Positions 1 through 7,590 of a stretch of 29,811 nucleotides of DNA are shown here, piece after piece. The stretch covers positions 1-29,811 of the IMG/VR virus record IMGVR_UViG_3300031569_000028; one strand, 5' to 3'. The position numbers and the translations under genes are program-made. The stretch's first letter is position 1, and every line of letters begins with the position of its first letter. The DNA is from a virus. Under the pieces are notes generated by a model. The model was given only the letters and a program-made list of their open reading frames with translations, was not told where the DNA came from and did no database searches.

Positions 1-255
1 CGTCCATTACTAGAGTCATTCATAGCTGCCAATAAAAGAGCAGAGATTACCCGCTGTCATAGTACGCATGGAGATACAGACTATCGTTACTCTATTACCA
101 GCACTGGTTACGGGTTAGCCGATATCATCTGCCATTCAAGACACGTTTCGTTGGGAGATGGCGAGGGATTCACCACATATTGGAAAGAAATATTCTCTGG
201 AAGTCTAAATGAATTCATCATGAGCAATATCGATGCTGCGGAGGCTCTAGCATGA
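1..255 (+). CDS. Partial hypothetical protein, 3' end only
   Basis: The reading frame is open from the first base and ends at a TGA at 253-255, giving the last 84 residues of a protein whose start lies left of the window. The visible part is soluble, with no membrane segment or motif I recognise; it has a cluster of His and Cys residues (RCHSTHG, ICHSRH) that could bind metal, but this is only a suggestion. The stop overlaps the next start in an ATGA arrangement, so it is translated together with the following small genes. Function unknown. Confidence 0.6.
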   Translation, partial: RPLLESFIAANKRAEITRCHSTHGDTDYRYSITSTGYGLADIICHSRHVSLGDGEGFTTYWKEIFSGSLNEFIMSNIDAAEALA

Positions 256-434
256 AGCCTCTATTAATCACCTTATTTTTACTAGGCTCAATTCTACTGG
301 TATCAGCCAATGATTCAGAGCTAGAGCGGGATGCAGATCAGAACTATTGCGAGATGGTTAATCTTCACAAGCAATCAAATGGCGATATAGGATGGCCTGA
401 CTATAAAAATACCTATGAAAAGGGGTGCAAATAA
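252..434 (+). CDS. Small exported protein with signal peptide
   Basis: This 60-residue protein starts with Met-Lys followed by a hydrophobic stretch (about residues 4-18) ending in VSAND, which reads as a cleavable signal peptide; no lipobox Cys follows, so it is not a lipoprotein. The mature part carries two Cys residues (YCEMV and the C-terminal GCK) that could form a disulphide in the periplasm, and the motif GWPDYKNTYEKGC, which I recall from small uncharacterised proteins of many siphoviruses. The start overlaps the previous stop by four bases (ATGA). Its role is unknown; a periplasmic function is inferred from the leader only. Confidence 0.7.
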   Translation: MKPLLITLFLLGSILLVSANDSELERDADQNYCEMVNLHKQSNGDIGWPDYKNTYEKGCK

Positions 435-435
435 G

Positions 436-585
436 ATGACAAAATACCAGCTATTCTACAACGAACATGGGTGTTACCCGCTCTGCGATACAAAAGAAGA
501 GGCTGAACGATTTAAGCAAAAATCAGAAGAGAAATGGCCTGAAATGAAGGTGGAAATAAAGCAGATTGAGGAGCAAGACCAATGA
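436..585 (+). CDS. Small hypothetical protein (49 aa)
   Basis: An ATG one base after the preceding TAA opens a 49-residue frame ending in a TGA that overlaps the next ATG. The protein begins MTKYQLFYNEHGCYPLCD and continues with a charged helical part (EEAERFKQKSEEKWPEM), resembling small proteins that pair a short beta segment with one amphipathic helix. The C-terminal residues EQDQ and the underlying DNA are repeated exactly at the end of the next gene. Spacing, overlap and codon pattern support it as real; function is unknown. Confidence 0.55.
   Translation: MTKYQLFYNEHGCYPLCDTKEEAERFKQKSEEKWPEMKVEIKQIEEQDQ
570..585 (+). repeat. Junction repeat, copy 1
   Basis: GGAGCAAGACCAATGA: supplies a Shine-Dalgarno GGAG, the last codons (EQDQ) of one gene, its stop and the start of the next. 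An identical 16-base copy lies at 737-752. Confidence 0.8.
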
Positions 586-752
586 AGACAATGAACAGCC
601 TGAATATTCACGACATTAAAGAAGTAGAAATCACTACTGAAGTTCTTGAGGCGGTCGGCAGACCATTTACAGTTACAAAATATAGGTTTACAGACGATAA
701 AGGAAATGTTTTTACCGTAAATTCTTTTTTAAAAGGGGAGCAAGACCAATGA
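582..752 (+). CDS. Small hypothetical protein (56 aa)
   Basis: The frame starts at an ATG overlapping the previous stop (ATGA) and ends at a TGA overlapping the next start, so it is embedded in a translationally coupled chain. The protein appears to be mixed beta, with the segment TVTKYRFTDDKGNVFTVNSF looking like a strand-turn-strand unit. The end encodes EQDQ from the same 16 bases as the end of the preceding gene, while the bodies of the two proteins are not alike. A downstream in-frame ATG (residue 4) is an alternative start. Function unknown. Confidence 0.5.
   Translation: MKTMNSLNIHDIKEVEITTEVLEAVGRPFTVTKYRFTDDKGNVFTVNSFLKGEQDQ
737..752 (+). repeat. Junction repeat, copy 2
   Basis: Second exact copy of GGAGCAAGACCAATGA, placed in the same way at the next gene junction, where it overlaps the ATG at 749. 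Confidence 0.8.
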
Positions 753-1063
753 GCGCAGAAATAACTAAGATATTGCTTGATAATATGCCAGAGCTAATTA
801 AAGACGAGAAGGTTGAACCAACTGCCTTAATATTAGATATGGTTTGGAAACATCTTAAAACGATTCAACCCGATTTATTGGAGGTAGCTATAGGAGATGA
901 TATTGGTACGCTTGACCATTATATGTTTAATCTTGCTGAAAATAACTGGATAACTACAGCAGCGGCCATGCAAATGTTTATTCTAAGAAAGCTCAGAGCA
1001 GTGTCCTATGAGACTATCATGGGATATGAATCCTCAATCTTAGACGCTCACCACTGCTTATGA
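749..1063 (+). CDS. Hypothetical protein (104 aa)
   Basis: A 104-residue, apparently mostly helical, soluble acidic protein preceded by a good GGAG ribosome site inside the junction repeat. It ends in HHCL and its stop overlaps the start of the SleB-like hydrolase by four bases, so the two are probably co-translated. I recognise no family. Co-translation with a lysis-type enzyme does not by itself assign it a lysis role. Confidence 0.6.
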   Translation: MSAEITKILLDNMPELIKDEKVEPTALILDMVWKHLKTIQPDLLEVAIGDDIGTLDHYMFNLAENNWITTAAAMQMFILRKLRAVSYETIMGYESSILDAHHCL

Positions 1064-1461
1064 TTGCTTCACTAACTTGTCTAGCTATGGCTGTCTACTT
1101 TGAGGCTCGGTCTGAGCCCTTAGAAGGGCAGCTTGCGGTAGCTAATACGATTATCAATAGAGTTGAGTCTGACAAGTTCCCTTCAACCTCCTGCGAAGTT
1201 ACAAAGCAAGCAAGGTATATCGGTGATCATCCCATCAGGAACCAATGCCATTTCAGCTATTGGTGCGATGGTAAACTAGAGACGATTAATGACCAAGAGG
1301 CTTATAGCGTGGCCTTATCAATCGCTATGTTGGCTAGTATTAGATTGTTTGATGTTACAGATGGGGCAGTATTCTATCATCGTGATGATGTACAACCGTA
1401 TTGGTCAGCAGGGCTAGATGTTACGCGCAAGATAGGTAGACACATATTCTATTCAAACTAA
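1060..1461 (+). CDS. SleB-like cell wall hydrolase
   Basis: The 133-residue protein matches the Hydrolase_2/SleB lytic transglycosylase-type family, which cleaves peptidoglycan glycan strands. The diagnostic N-terminal block AVYFEARSEPLEGQLAVANT (residues 11-30) contains the expected catalytic Glu (E15, in YFEARSE), followed by INRV, and the C-terminal half keeps the GAVFYH motif. Four Cys residues (C7, C45, C63, C69) could give disulphides. It consists of the catalytic domain alone, without signal peptide or binding module. It overlaps the preceding gene (ATGA) and lies upstream of the packaging genes, far from the holin/GH24 cassette at 22.2-23.0 kb, so it may serve in lysis as a second enzyme or in virion entry. 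Confidence 0.85.
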   Translation: MIASLTCLAMAVYFEARSEPLEGQLAVANTIINRVESDKFPSTSCEVTKQARYIGDHPIRNQCHFSYWCDGKLETINDQEAYSVALSIAMLASIRLFDVTDGAVFYHRDDVQPYWSAGLDVTRKIGRHIFYSN

Positions 1462-1473
1462 AGGGTAATAATT

Positions 1474-1839
1474 ATGAGCAAGCCAGAAGGGAAGTGGACA
1501 CAAGAAAATTTTAAGATATATCATTTTGACAATCCAAAAATTTATGAAATGTTTGAACACTTTGCTTTACAAATAGCGAGTAAAAAATCCTATTTTTCAG
1601 CTAAATGTATTTTTCATAGAATTCGCTGGGAGACAGCAATGACGGGTACAGATGATGATTACAAGATAGATGATGGGTGGATTTCACACTATGCTCGGTT
1701 GTTTATGGAGAGACATCCAGAACATAAAAGTTTCTTTCAGACTAGAACTAGAAGAAAATCCTATCATAATCAGACACAAGAGTTGCCTGTCGATGATGTC
1801 TCTAAATACCTCGATTTTTTTAAAAGCCAATATCACTAG
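1474..1839 (+). CDS. Conserved phage hypothetical protein (121 aa)
   Basis: A soluble 121-residue protein with AGGG upstream of the ATG. The arrangement 'IYEMFEHFALQ...IFHRIRWET...YKIDDGWISHYARLFMERHPEH..FFQTR' matches a small family that I recall from many phages and prophages, typically with F-K-I-N-N and Y-A-R-x-F motifs, but whose function I do not know. The C-terminal 25 residues are polar. It is the last gene before the 72-base gap that carries the hairpin at 1870-1909. Confidence 0.7.
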   Translation: MSKPEGKWTQENFKIYHFDNPKIYEMFEHFALQIASKKSYFSAKCIFHRIRWETAMTGTDDDYKIDDGWISHYARLFMERHPEHKSFFQTRTRRKSYHNQTQELPVDDVSKYLDFFKSQYH

Positions 1840-1869
1840 GATAGTATTCTAAAATCAACATTGGTACAC

Positions 1870-1909
1870 TCACCCCTAGCCAGAGGCTAAACCAGATCAC
1901 TAGGGGTGA
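1870..1909 (+). promoter_or_regulatory. Hairpin covering the ribosome binding site of the ParB-like gene
   Basis: TCACCCCTAG (1870-1879) and CTAGGGGTGA (1900-1909) are perfect 10-base reverse complements separated by 20 bases. The right arm contains AGGGG, the Shine-Dalgarno for the ATG at 1912. A second, mutually exclusive hairpin TAGCC-AGA-GGCTA (1877-1889) shares bases with the left arm. No T-run follows, so it is not an ordinary terminator; translational control of the ParB-like gene is the simplest reading. Confidence 0.65.
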
Positions 1910-1911
1910 TT

Positions 1912-2478
1912 ATGTTAGAGATACAATACATTGCTACGGACAATCTAATTCCGTATATCAACAATTCGCGCACTCATTCAGAGGCGCAGATTCATCAAAT
2001 CACAGCATCTATAGTTGAATTCGGCTTCACTAACCCTGTCTTAATTGATGAAAAGGGCATGATTATAGCTGGTCACGGGCGTACTGAAGCTGCCAAAATT
2101 CTAGGTATAGATGAAGTCCCTACTATTACTCTCAAAGGCTTAACAGAAATTCAAAGGCAGGCTTATATTATAGCCGATAACCAACTAGCACTAAATGCTG
2201 CATGGAACGAAAATATGTTAAAGCAGGAGATAGAAACCCTGCAAATGCTAGATTTTGATATAAGTTTGATAGGATTTAATGTTGATGAATTGGCCTATAT
2301 GCTTAACAGTGATGATGACCTTGATATAGATATTACAGAGGAAACATACAAAGAAAATCAAAACTTTTTAATTAAATGCGAAACTATTGAGGAAATGGAG
2401 CAACTTCAGGGCTTTTTGCGTTTACAAAAAAACGAAATTTTCTATAAAGACTTTGAAAAACTAATGGTTAAGAGATGA
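1912..2478 (+). CDS. ParB/Srx-fold nuclease-like protein
   Basis: The protein has a ParB N-terminal (ParB/sulfiredoxin) domain over about residues 3-95: NNSRTHS (17-23), a strand ending NPVLID, and the signature IIAGHGRTEAAKILG (51-65), where GHGR is the nucleotide-binding or catalytic box. The following IADNQLALNAAWN segment is typical of phage ParB-like proteins, often fused or adjacent to DNA methyltransferases; here no methyltransferase domain follows. I chose the ATG at 1912 because AGGGG lies 5 bases upstream; an in-frame GTG at 1906 would lie inside that site. The stop overlaps the next gene (ATGA). Role may be DNA nicking, an ATP-dependent step in DNA modification, or partition-like binding; the first two fit the context better. 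Confidence 0.8.
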   Translation: MLEIQYIATDNLIPYINNSRTHSEAQIHQITASIVEFGFTNPVLIDEKGMIIAGHGRTEAAKILGIDEVPTITLKGLTEIQRQAYIIADNQLALNAAWNENMLKQEIETLQMLDFDISLIGFNVDELAYMLNSDDDLDIDITEETYKENQNFLIKCETIEEMEQLQGFLRLQKNEIFYKDFEKLMVKR

Positions 2479-3416
2479 GAATTTTTTGTCAAATACCACA
2501 TCCTACGGGAAATACCATATCTGCTTATATAAAAAACGCTATATGGATTAATAAAGTCTTAGAAGACAAAGGACATAAAGTTGATATTTTTTACTCTAAT
2601 ACTCAAGAAAGAATCAATCCTAGCGTTAAGTATGACCTTTTAGTATCACATTACGGCTCTGCTTTTTTTAGACCTCATAAAAAATTAAAAGCATTGTTTT
2701 TTAACAATAATTCACCTTATATATGGATTGCCAACGAATACGATGTAGTTCCAAACTCTTTTTTTAATAATCAATTAAAGGAAAGACCTTCTTATATTTT
2801 AGCCAATTATGATTTTATTAATAAATTTAAATCTGTCAAAAACAAGGTAACAAAAAATTTAAATCTTATACTTTTCAATGAGTTTCAAACTGTTAAGGAA
2901 AAAAAGTATGACCATATTTACTTTGGGACTCATAGACCAGATAGGAAAAAATATCATGGTATATATTTAAAAAAGAATATTTATCTTTCTTGTAAGAATA
3001 AAAACTCTATTGAATTTAAAAAAGATGGCAGTACTTCACCGTTAATCAAAGAATTGGACATTAGCAGAGGTGATTTAAGTCTTTTTAGATTTAGCTTATA
3101 TATTGAGGATGTTTCAACTCATACAAGATTTAATAATTTATCAAATAGATTCTACGAAAATATTGGAAGTAATGTAGTAACTCTGTTTGACATAAACTGT
3201 TTGTCAAATATAAAAAAGGCAGGCCTTATTGGCTATGAACCTTTTATTGTTTCTTGTAATGAGGATTTAAACAATTATTCTGCTGATAACTATGAAGAAT
3301 TGATGAGTTTGCAAATGAAGTGGAAAATTGACGCTATAAACCAAACATTAAATCTTGAAAAAGATATAGTTTTATTTTTTGAGAATGCTTGCGAAAGCAA
3401 TAAGGATAGTCAATGA
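2475..3416 (+). CDS. Putative GT-B-like glycosyltransferase
   Basis: This 313-residue protein begins MRIFCQIPHPTGNT, then alternates short strands and helices as in a Rossmann-type N-domain (KVDIFYS, YDLLVSHYG, YIWIANEYD, SYILANYDF), with a second half containing YFGTHRPDRKKY (149-160) and NRFYENIGSNVV (224-235) followed by a C-terminal helix. The NRFxEN-type segment resembles the donor-binding region of GT-B glycosyltransferases, but no catalytic residue can be fixed. Base composition is sharply different: 2821-2880 has 11 G/C of 60, whereas 4081-4140 in the terminase has 28 of 60. It overlaps ParB-like and small terminase genes by 4 bases each. DNA glycosylation is possible; modification of another target or a different function is not excluded. 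Confidence 0.45.
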   Translation: MRIFCQIPHPTGNTISAYIKNAIWINKVLEDKGHKVDIFYSNTQERINPSVKYDLLVSHYGSAFFRPHKKLKALFFNNNSPYIWIANEYDVVPNSFFNNQLKERPSYILANYDFINKFKSVKNKVTKNLNLILFNEFQTVKEKKYDHIYFGTHRPDRKKYHGIYLKKNIYLSCKNKNSIEFKKDGSTSPLIKELDISRGDLSLFRFSLYIEDVSTHTRFNNLSNRFYENIGSNVVTLFDINCLSNIKKAGLIGYEPFIVSCNEDLNNYSADNYEELMSLQMKWKIDAINQTLNLEKDIVLFFENACESNKDSQ

Positions 3417-3787
3417 AAGTGGGCAATCAAGGTGAAGGCGGCGGCAGACCTATAGTTGAGTTTGATAAAGATCAAATTATTATGGTTGGAAAACTTGCAT
3501 CAGTTTTAACTAAAGCTCAGTTATCTGATTACTTTGGAATATCTGAGACTACCTTTCGAGCTATTGAAGAAAGACAGTCAGAGGTTTCTGACGCTTATAA
3601 AAAAGGAAAAAGCAAGGCTATTGCTAGTGTTGCGGGTAATCTGGTCAATCAAGCACAAAATGGTAATACAACTGCGGCAATATTCTATCTAAAGACTCAG
3701 GCAGGATGGAAAGAGCAAGATACAACGACCATATCTACAACGACAGATAACGTAATACAGATCATTCGTGCTGTTAAGCCTGACTGA
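3413..3787 (+). CDS. terS: Terminase small subunit
   Basis: The 124-residue protein has a helix-turn-helix around residues 33-53 (LTKAQLSDYFGISETTFRAI), a central helical oligomerisation region, and the near-diagnostic FYLKTQAGWKE (91-101) found in many phage TerS proteins, followed by a polar tail. TerS recognises the packaging site on phage DNA and assembles as a ring that passes the DNA to TerL. It directly precedes TerL and overlaps it by 20 bases. Its ATG overlaps the glycosyltransferase-like stop by four bases. Confidence 0.9.
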   Translation: MKVGNQGEGGGRPIVEFDKDQIIMVGKLASVLTKAQLSDYFGISETTFRAIEERQSEVSDAYKKGKSKAIASVAGNLVNQAQNGNTTAAIFYLKTQAGWKEQDTTTISTTTDNVIQIIRAVKPD

Positions 3788-5012
3788 ACCCCAAGAAGAG
3801 TTTGTATGCTCTGAATCTAAATACCCTGCTCTAGTTGGTGGACTTGGTAGCGGTAAGACTATGGCTGGCATTTATAGATTACTATGCCTGATGATGTCTG
3901 ACCCAAGCATCAATGGCGCATACTATATGCCTACCTATGACCTTCTCAGATTACGCGCACTGTCAGGAGTTGAAGAAGAATTAGAAAAACTAGGTATAGG
4001 CTATAAAACTAACCGCTCTGAATACACTGTAGAGATTCAAGGCTATGGGACAATGATACTTAGATCATACGATAGACCTGAACGAATTGTGGCCTATGAG
4101 GTAGCGCACTCGATAGTTGATGAGCTGGATACACTTCCTAAAGATAAGGCTGCATTAGTTTGGAGAAAGATTAGTGAAAGAAACCGACAGAAGTGTACTA
4201 ACCCTGCTGGGAATACTATCGGCTGTGTGACTACGCCAGACCAAGGATATAGCGGGTTTGTATATCAGAAATGGGTCAAGTCATTACAAGATGGCTATAC
4301 TGTAATAAAATCCCCTACAGAATCTAATCCTTTCTTGCCAGAAGGTTATATTCAACAGATAAGAGATAACTACGACCCAGTTCTAGCCGATCTATTCTTA
4401 AAAGGGGAGTTCGTTAGCTTATCCGTTAACAAGGTCTATCACTTCTTTGCTAGAGAGAAACACCACACAGACCGCATACTTACTGACAATGATAGATATG
4501 TATACGTTGGTATTGATTTCAATATTGGCGGCTGCTGTTCGATAGTTAGTGTAATAGACGGCAAGAATCCAATTACAGTTGACGAGTTTATTAGCCACGA
4601 CACTAGAGACTTTTGTTCAAGACTTTCTAAGTATGAGAGGGCAGGCAGGAAAATAATAGTTTATCCTGACGCTAGTGGGAAGTCTGGTAGCACTAACGCT
4701 ACTGGTTCAGATATTGATATAATACGCGCTCACGGTTATTCTGTTGACTGTCCTAATGCTAATCCAATGGTCAGAGACCGGATTAATGCAGTTAACGGAT
4801 TGCTATCGCACGATAGATGGCTAATTAATACGGATACCTGCCCACACTTAACTGATGCGCTAGAATCGCAAGGTTATATGAAGGGCGTACCCGAAAAGTT
4901 CAGTGAACATCCTGCAATAGATGACTGGGTCGATGCGGCGGGTTATTTTATCAACCGCAAATGGTCGCTGGGCAGACCTGTCGTGGTTACGAATATAGGT
5001 ATGTCGCTATGA
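3768..5012 (+). CDS. terL: Terminase large subunit
   Basis: The packaging motor ATPase-nuclease, 414 residues. Walker A is GGLGSGKT (24-31), Walker B with the catalytic Glu is SIVDE (115-119), and a coupling-type motif TTP is at 155-157. The RNase-H-like nuclease half shows the acidic residues of the active site: D250 in VGIDFN, D301 in YPDASG and the DDWVD group at 385-389. It starts at a GTG inside the terS gene; there is no convincing Shine-Dalgarno, so translation coupling to terS is likely. The length is at the short end for TerL but all domains are present. The stop overlaps the portal start (ATGA). Confidence 0.95.
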   Translation: MLLSLTEPQEEFVCSESKYPALVGGLGSGKTMAGIYRLLCLMMSDPSINGAYYMPTYDLLRLRALSGVEEELEKLGIGYKTNRSEYTVEIQGYGTMILRSYDRPERIVAYEVAHSIVDELDTLPKDKAALVWRKISERNRQKCTNPAGNTIGCVTTPDQGYSGFVYQKWVKSLQDGYTVIKSPTESNPFLPEGYIQQIRDNYDPVLADLFLKGEFVSLSVNKVYHFFAREKHHTDRILTDNDRYVYVGIDFNIGGCCSIVSVIDGKNPITVDEFISHDTRDFCSRLSKYERAGRKIIVYPDASGKSGSTNATGSDIDIIRAHGYSVDCPNANPMVRDRINAVNGLLSHDRWLINTDTCPHLTDALESQGYMKGVPEKFSEHPAIDDWVDAAGYFINRKWSLGRPVVVTNIGMSL

Positions 5013-6412
5013 TTAACTTCGAACACCCCAAATATAAATTGAATATCCCAAAATGGCAGCTTGTAGATGACATCTGCGAAGCCAAGAATCTCTCAAAATA
5101 TCTAGTCAAAATAAACCCGCATGATGCCTCGATGTCTGCTGTTCAGCGCAGGAAGCAATTCTTTCATAGAAGTGTTTTTTATGCGATTGCTGGGTATACA
5201 GCACAAGGGTTTCTGGGAAAGGCTTTTAGTGAGCCAGCCAAGTGTATAGTCCCAGATGATTTAGATTACATCAGATACGATATTGATGGAGCAGGAATAT
5301 CTATCTATCAACAGGCTCAAGAAGTATTCAAGGATGTTGTAAGGGTTGGAAGAGCAGGATTATTAATAGACTTCCCAAGCGTTGATGGCGATGTCTCAAG
5401 ACAAGAGATGGTTAATAACGAGACTGCCGCAACGGTTACGCGGTTCTCAGCAGAGCAGATAGTGAACTGGCAGGTTAGGAAGATAGGCTCAAAAATCAAG
5501 CCTGTACTAATTGTTTTGTCTTCAGTAGAACAAGAATTACATGAAGACGGCTTTGGTTTTAATGAAGTCCCTATATTCATTGAGCTGCGATTAGAGAATG
5601 ACGGTTATTTCCAGAGAGAATGGCGGCTAAACAAAGACACAGATAAATATTATATTTATAGCGAAGCTGTACCGCTCGATAGTAAAGGTCAAAGACTGAC
5701 AAGCATTCCTTTCGTATTTGTTGGCTCAGAGGCTAATACTGCGCGAGTTGATTTTGCTCCTATGTACGACCTAGCTAAGATTAACGTGGGACATTACAAC
5801 AACTCAGCAATCTATGAAGATTCAGTATTCGTTATAGGCCAAGTCCAACCGTGGATGTCAGGCATATCTGGCGATACTCTTGAAGACCTTAGAAACAATG
5901 GTCAGTTTATTGGCTCTGGTACATTAATGGGTGTTCCATCTGGCGAGAAGTTTGACTTTGCTCAAGCTAAACCGAATAGCCTTGCAAGAGAGGCAATGAT
6001 GGACAAAGTTCACATGATGATTGGTCTAGGGGCTATGTTTCTATCTCCAGCGGGTCAAGCCAAGACAGCAACTCAAGTAGATGGCGAGTTAATGGCGCAG
6101 CATAGTGTTCTAAGTCTAATATCGTCCAATGTCTCAGAGGCTTATAATCAAGCACTAGGCTATGTACAACTGTTTATGGGCGGGGATGAAGAAGCCACAC
6201 TTCTTATCAACAGAGAGTTTATTCGTCCTAATGCTACCTCCCAAGATATTACGGCAATGGTTGCCTCGTTCTTACAAGGTGCGCTTCCTTTGAGTGATCT
6301 ATTGAACTGGCAGCAAAGACATGGCCTAGTCGATAGAGATAAAACACTGGAAGAATACTCTGAAGAGATAGGCGTACAAGACGCAATGGTTGACCTTGAC
6401 GAAGAAATCTAA
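5009..6412 (+). CDS. Portal protein (DUF4055-like)
   Basis: The portal forms the dodecameric ring at the head vertex through which DNA passes. This 467-residue protein lies directly after terL, and contains blocks I associate with the DUF4055 portal family: AGLLIDFPS (GLLVDYP-type), TRFSAEQIVNWQVRKIG, and the acidic tail. I chose the ATG at 5009, overlapping the TerL stop as ATGA; an in-frame ATG at 4961 would add 16 residues encoded inside terL and is less likely. The following MuF-type gene starts on its stop codon (TAATG). Confidence 0.85.
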   Translation: MINFEHPKYKLNIPKWQLVDDICEAKNLSKYLVKINPHDASMSAVQRRKQFFHRSVFYAIAGYTAQGFLGKAFSEPAKCIVPDDLDYIRYDIDGAGISIYQQAQEVFKDVVRVGRAGLLIDFPSVDGDVSRQEMVNNETAATVTRFSAEQIVNWQVRKIGSKIKPVLIVLSSVEQELHEDGFGFNEVPIFIELRLENDGYFQREWRLNKDTDKYYIYSEAVPLDSKGQRLTSIPFVFVGSEANTARVDFAPMYDLAKINVGHYNNSAIYEDSVFVIGQVQPWMSGISGDTLEDLRNNGQFIGSGTLMGVPSGEKFDFAQAKPNSLAREAMMDKVHMMIGLGAMFLSPAGQAKTATQVDGELMAQHSVLSLISSNVSEAYNQALGYVQLFMGGDEEATLLINREFIRPNATSQDITAMVASFLQGALPLSDLLNWQQRHGLVDRDKTLEEYSEEIGVQDAMVDLDEEI

Positions 6413-7542
6413 TGCCTCAAACACCACAAGAGCTTTCAGATATTGCTGTTAGACATCAGGTTTATCTTGAAGGCTTGAAGACGCATGAGGTTAAAAAGAA
6501 TCAAATATTCTTAAAAGATATTGATAAGATTGTCAGCAAAAAGTTGATGAATAAAGATATTAGCGGATATACAAAGAATAAGCTCAACAAGTTATTGACC
6601 TCAGTTAAGCAGGATTTAAAAGTAATCTCTGATGATTTCTCCAAGATGGTTTCTGGGGAATCTGTTGATATTGCAAAAAATTCAAGGGACTTTGAAATTA
6701 AAACTTTAAAGACTGTTGCTCCAATCGAATATTCTGTTCCTTCTGAGGCTCAATTAGCCGCTGCTGTTTTTGCAAATCCTCTAACAATGAAAGGTGCGGA
6801 TACTGGCAAACTGTTAAAACCTTTTTTAAAAGACACAAGTAGAAAAGCTGTTGAGCAGATAGATGGAATAATTAGAGCTGGCTATTATATGGGGCAAACC
6901 ACGCCAGAGATTGTTAGAACAATTAGAGGAACCAAAGCAGCCTTGTTTAAAGACGGGGCTATGCACAGGATTAATCGCGCACTTAACACAGCAACTAGAA
7001 CAGCAGTACAACACGCATCAGCTCAAGCTAGAAATCAAGTTTGGAAAGATAATGAAGATATTGTTGAAAGGGTAAAATGGGTTTCAGTGCTAGATGGCAG
7101 AACTTCTGCTGTTTGCAGATCACTGGATGGTCAAGTTTTCAATAATAGACCGCCAGAAGGTCCAAGACCGCCTATTCATCTTAACTGTAGAAGCACGACA
7201 GTAGCAGTATTGGATAGCCGATTTGATTCTTTAGATGAGGGCAGAACAAGAGTTGCCAGACAATACGATTCAAAAGGAAAACAAATAAAAGGAAAGGGAG
7301 CTGTTAAGTCCATTCCAGCTAATGAGACCTATTATGATTGGCTAAAAAGACAACCCAACAAATTTCAGGCTTCAGTAATTGGAGAAAACAGAGCTAAGTT
7401 ATTAAGAGATGGCGGCTTGTCCTCAGAAAAATTTGCCAAACTTCAATTATCAAAAGACTTTAAAGAGCTGACTTTGAAGGATATGAATAGATTACAACCT
7501 TTGGCATTTGAAAAGGCAGATGTAACCGAGTTTATTGATTAA
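6412..7542 (+). CDS. Head morphogenesis protein, SPP1 gp7 / MuF type
   Basis: Minor head protein of the MuF family, usually bound to the portal inside the procapsid. The C-terminal MuF core spans about residues 185-266: VKWVSVLDGRTSAVC, LDGQVF, and GPRPPIHLNCRSTTV; D228, C235, H256 and C259 are the conserved polar set, possibly metal-binding. The first 110 residues are charged and helical. After the core comes a C-terminal extension of about 100 residues rich in Lys, without an obvious toxin or enzymatic domain. The start shares the A of the portal stop. A 129-base gap follows. Confidence 0.9.
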   Translation: MPQTPQELSDIAVRHQVYLEGLKTHEVKKNQIFLKDIDKIVSKKLMNKDISGYTKNKLNKLLTSVKQDLKVISDDFSKMVSGESVDIAKNSRDFEIKTLKTVAPIEYSVPSEAQLAAAVFANPLTMKGADTGKLLKPFLKDTSRKAVEQIDGIIRAGYYMGQTTPEIVRTIRGTKAALFKDGAMHRINRALNTATRTAVQHASAQARNQVWKDNEDIVERVKWVSVLDGRTSAVCRSLDGQVFNNRPPEGPRPPIHLNCRSTTVAVLDSRFDSLDEGRTRVARQYDSKGKQIKGKGAVKSIPANETYYDWLKRQPNKFQASVIGENRAKLLRDGGLSSEKFAKLQLSKDFKELTLKDMNRLQPLAFEKADVTEFID

Positions 7543-7551
7543 GGTTCCGTA

Positions 7552-7590
7552 AGTGGGTTAGGTAACCCAAATTAGTGGGTTAGGTAACCC
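7552..7590. repeat. Tandem near-palindromic 17-bp repeats
   Basis: AGTGGGTTAGGTAACCC occurs at 7552-7568 and exactly again at 7574-7590, with start-to-start spacing of 22 bp. Each copy contains the inverted pair GGGTTA-GG-TAACCC, and the two copies can also pair with each other through TAACCCA (7563-7569) and TGGGTTA (7576-7582). A further GGGTTAG lies at 7645-7651. The arrangement suits a dimeric DNA-binding protein or an mRNA structure ahead of the scaffold/coat genes. Confidence 0.8.

Noticed and set aside
1670-1852. Plus-strand 60-codon frame overlapping the 121-residue gene
   Set aside because: It lies out of frame inside a gene with good coding features and has no ribosome site.
1906-1911. 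GTG at 1906 as start of the ParB-like gene
   Set aside because: The GTG lies inside the AGGGG ribosome site; the ATG at 1912 is correctly spaced from it.
4961-5008. Earlier in-frame ATG for the portal gene
   Set aside because: It would add 16 unlikely residues from inside terL; the ATGA overlap at 5009 matches the style of neighbouring junctions.
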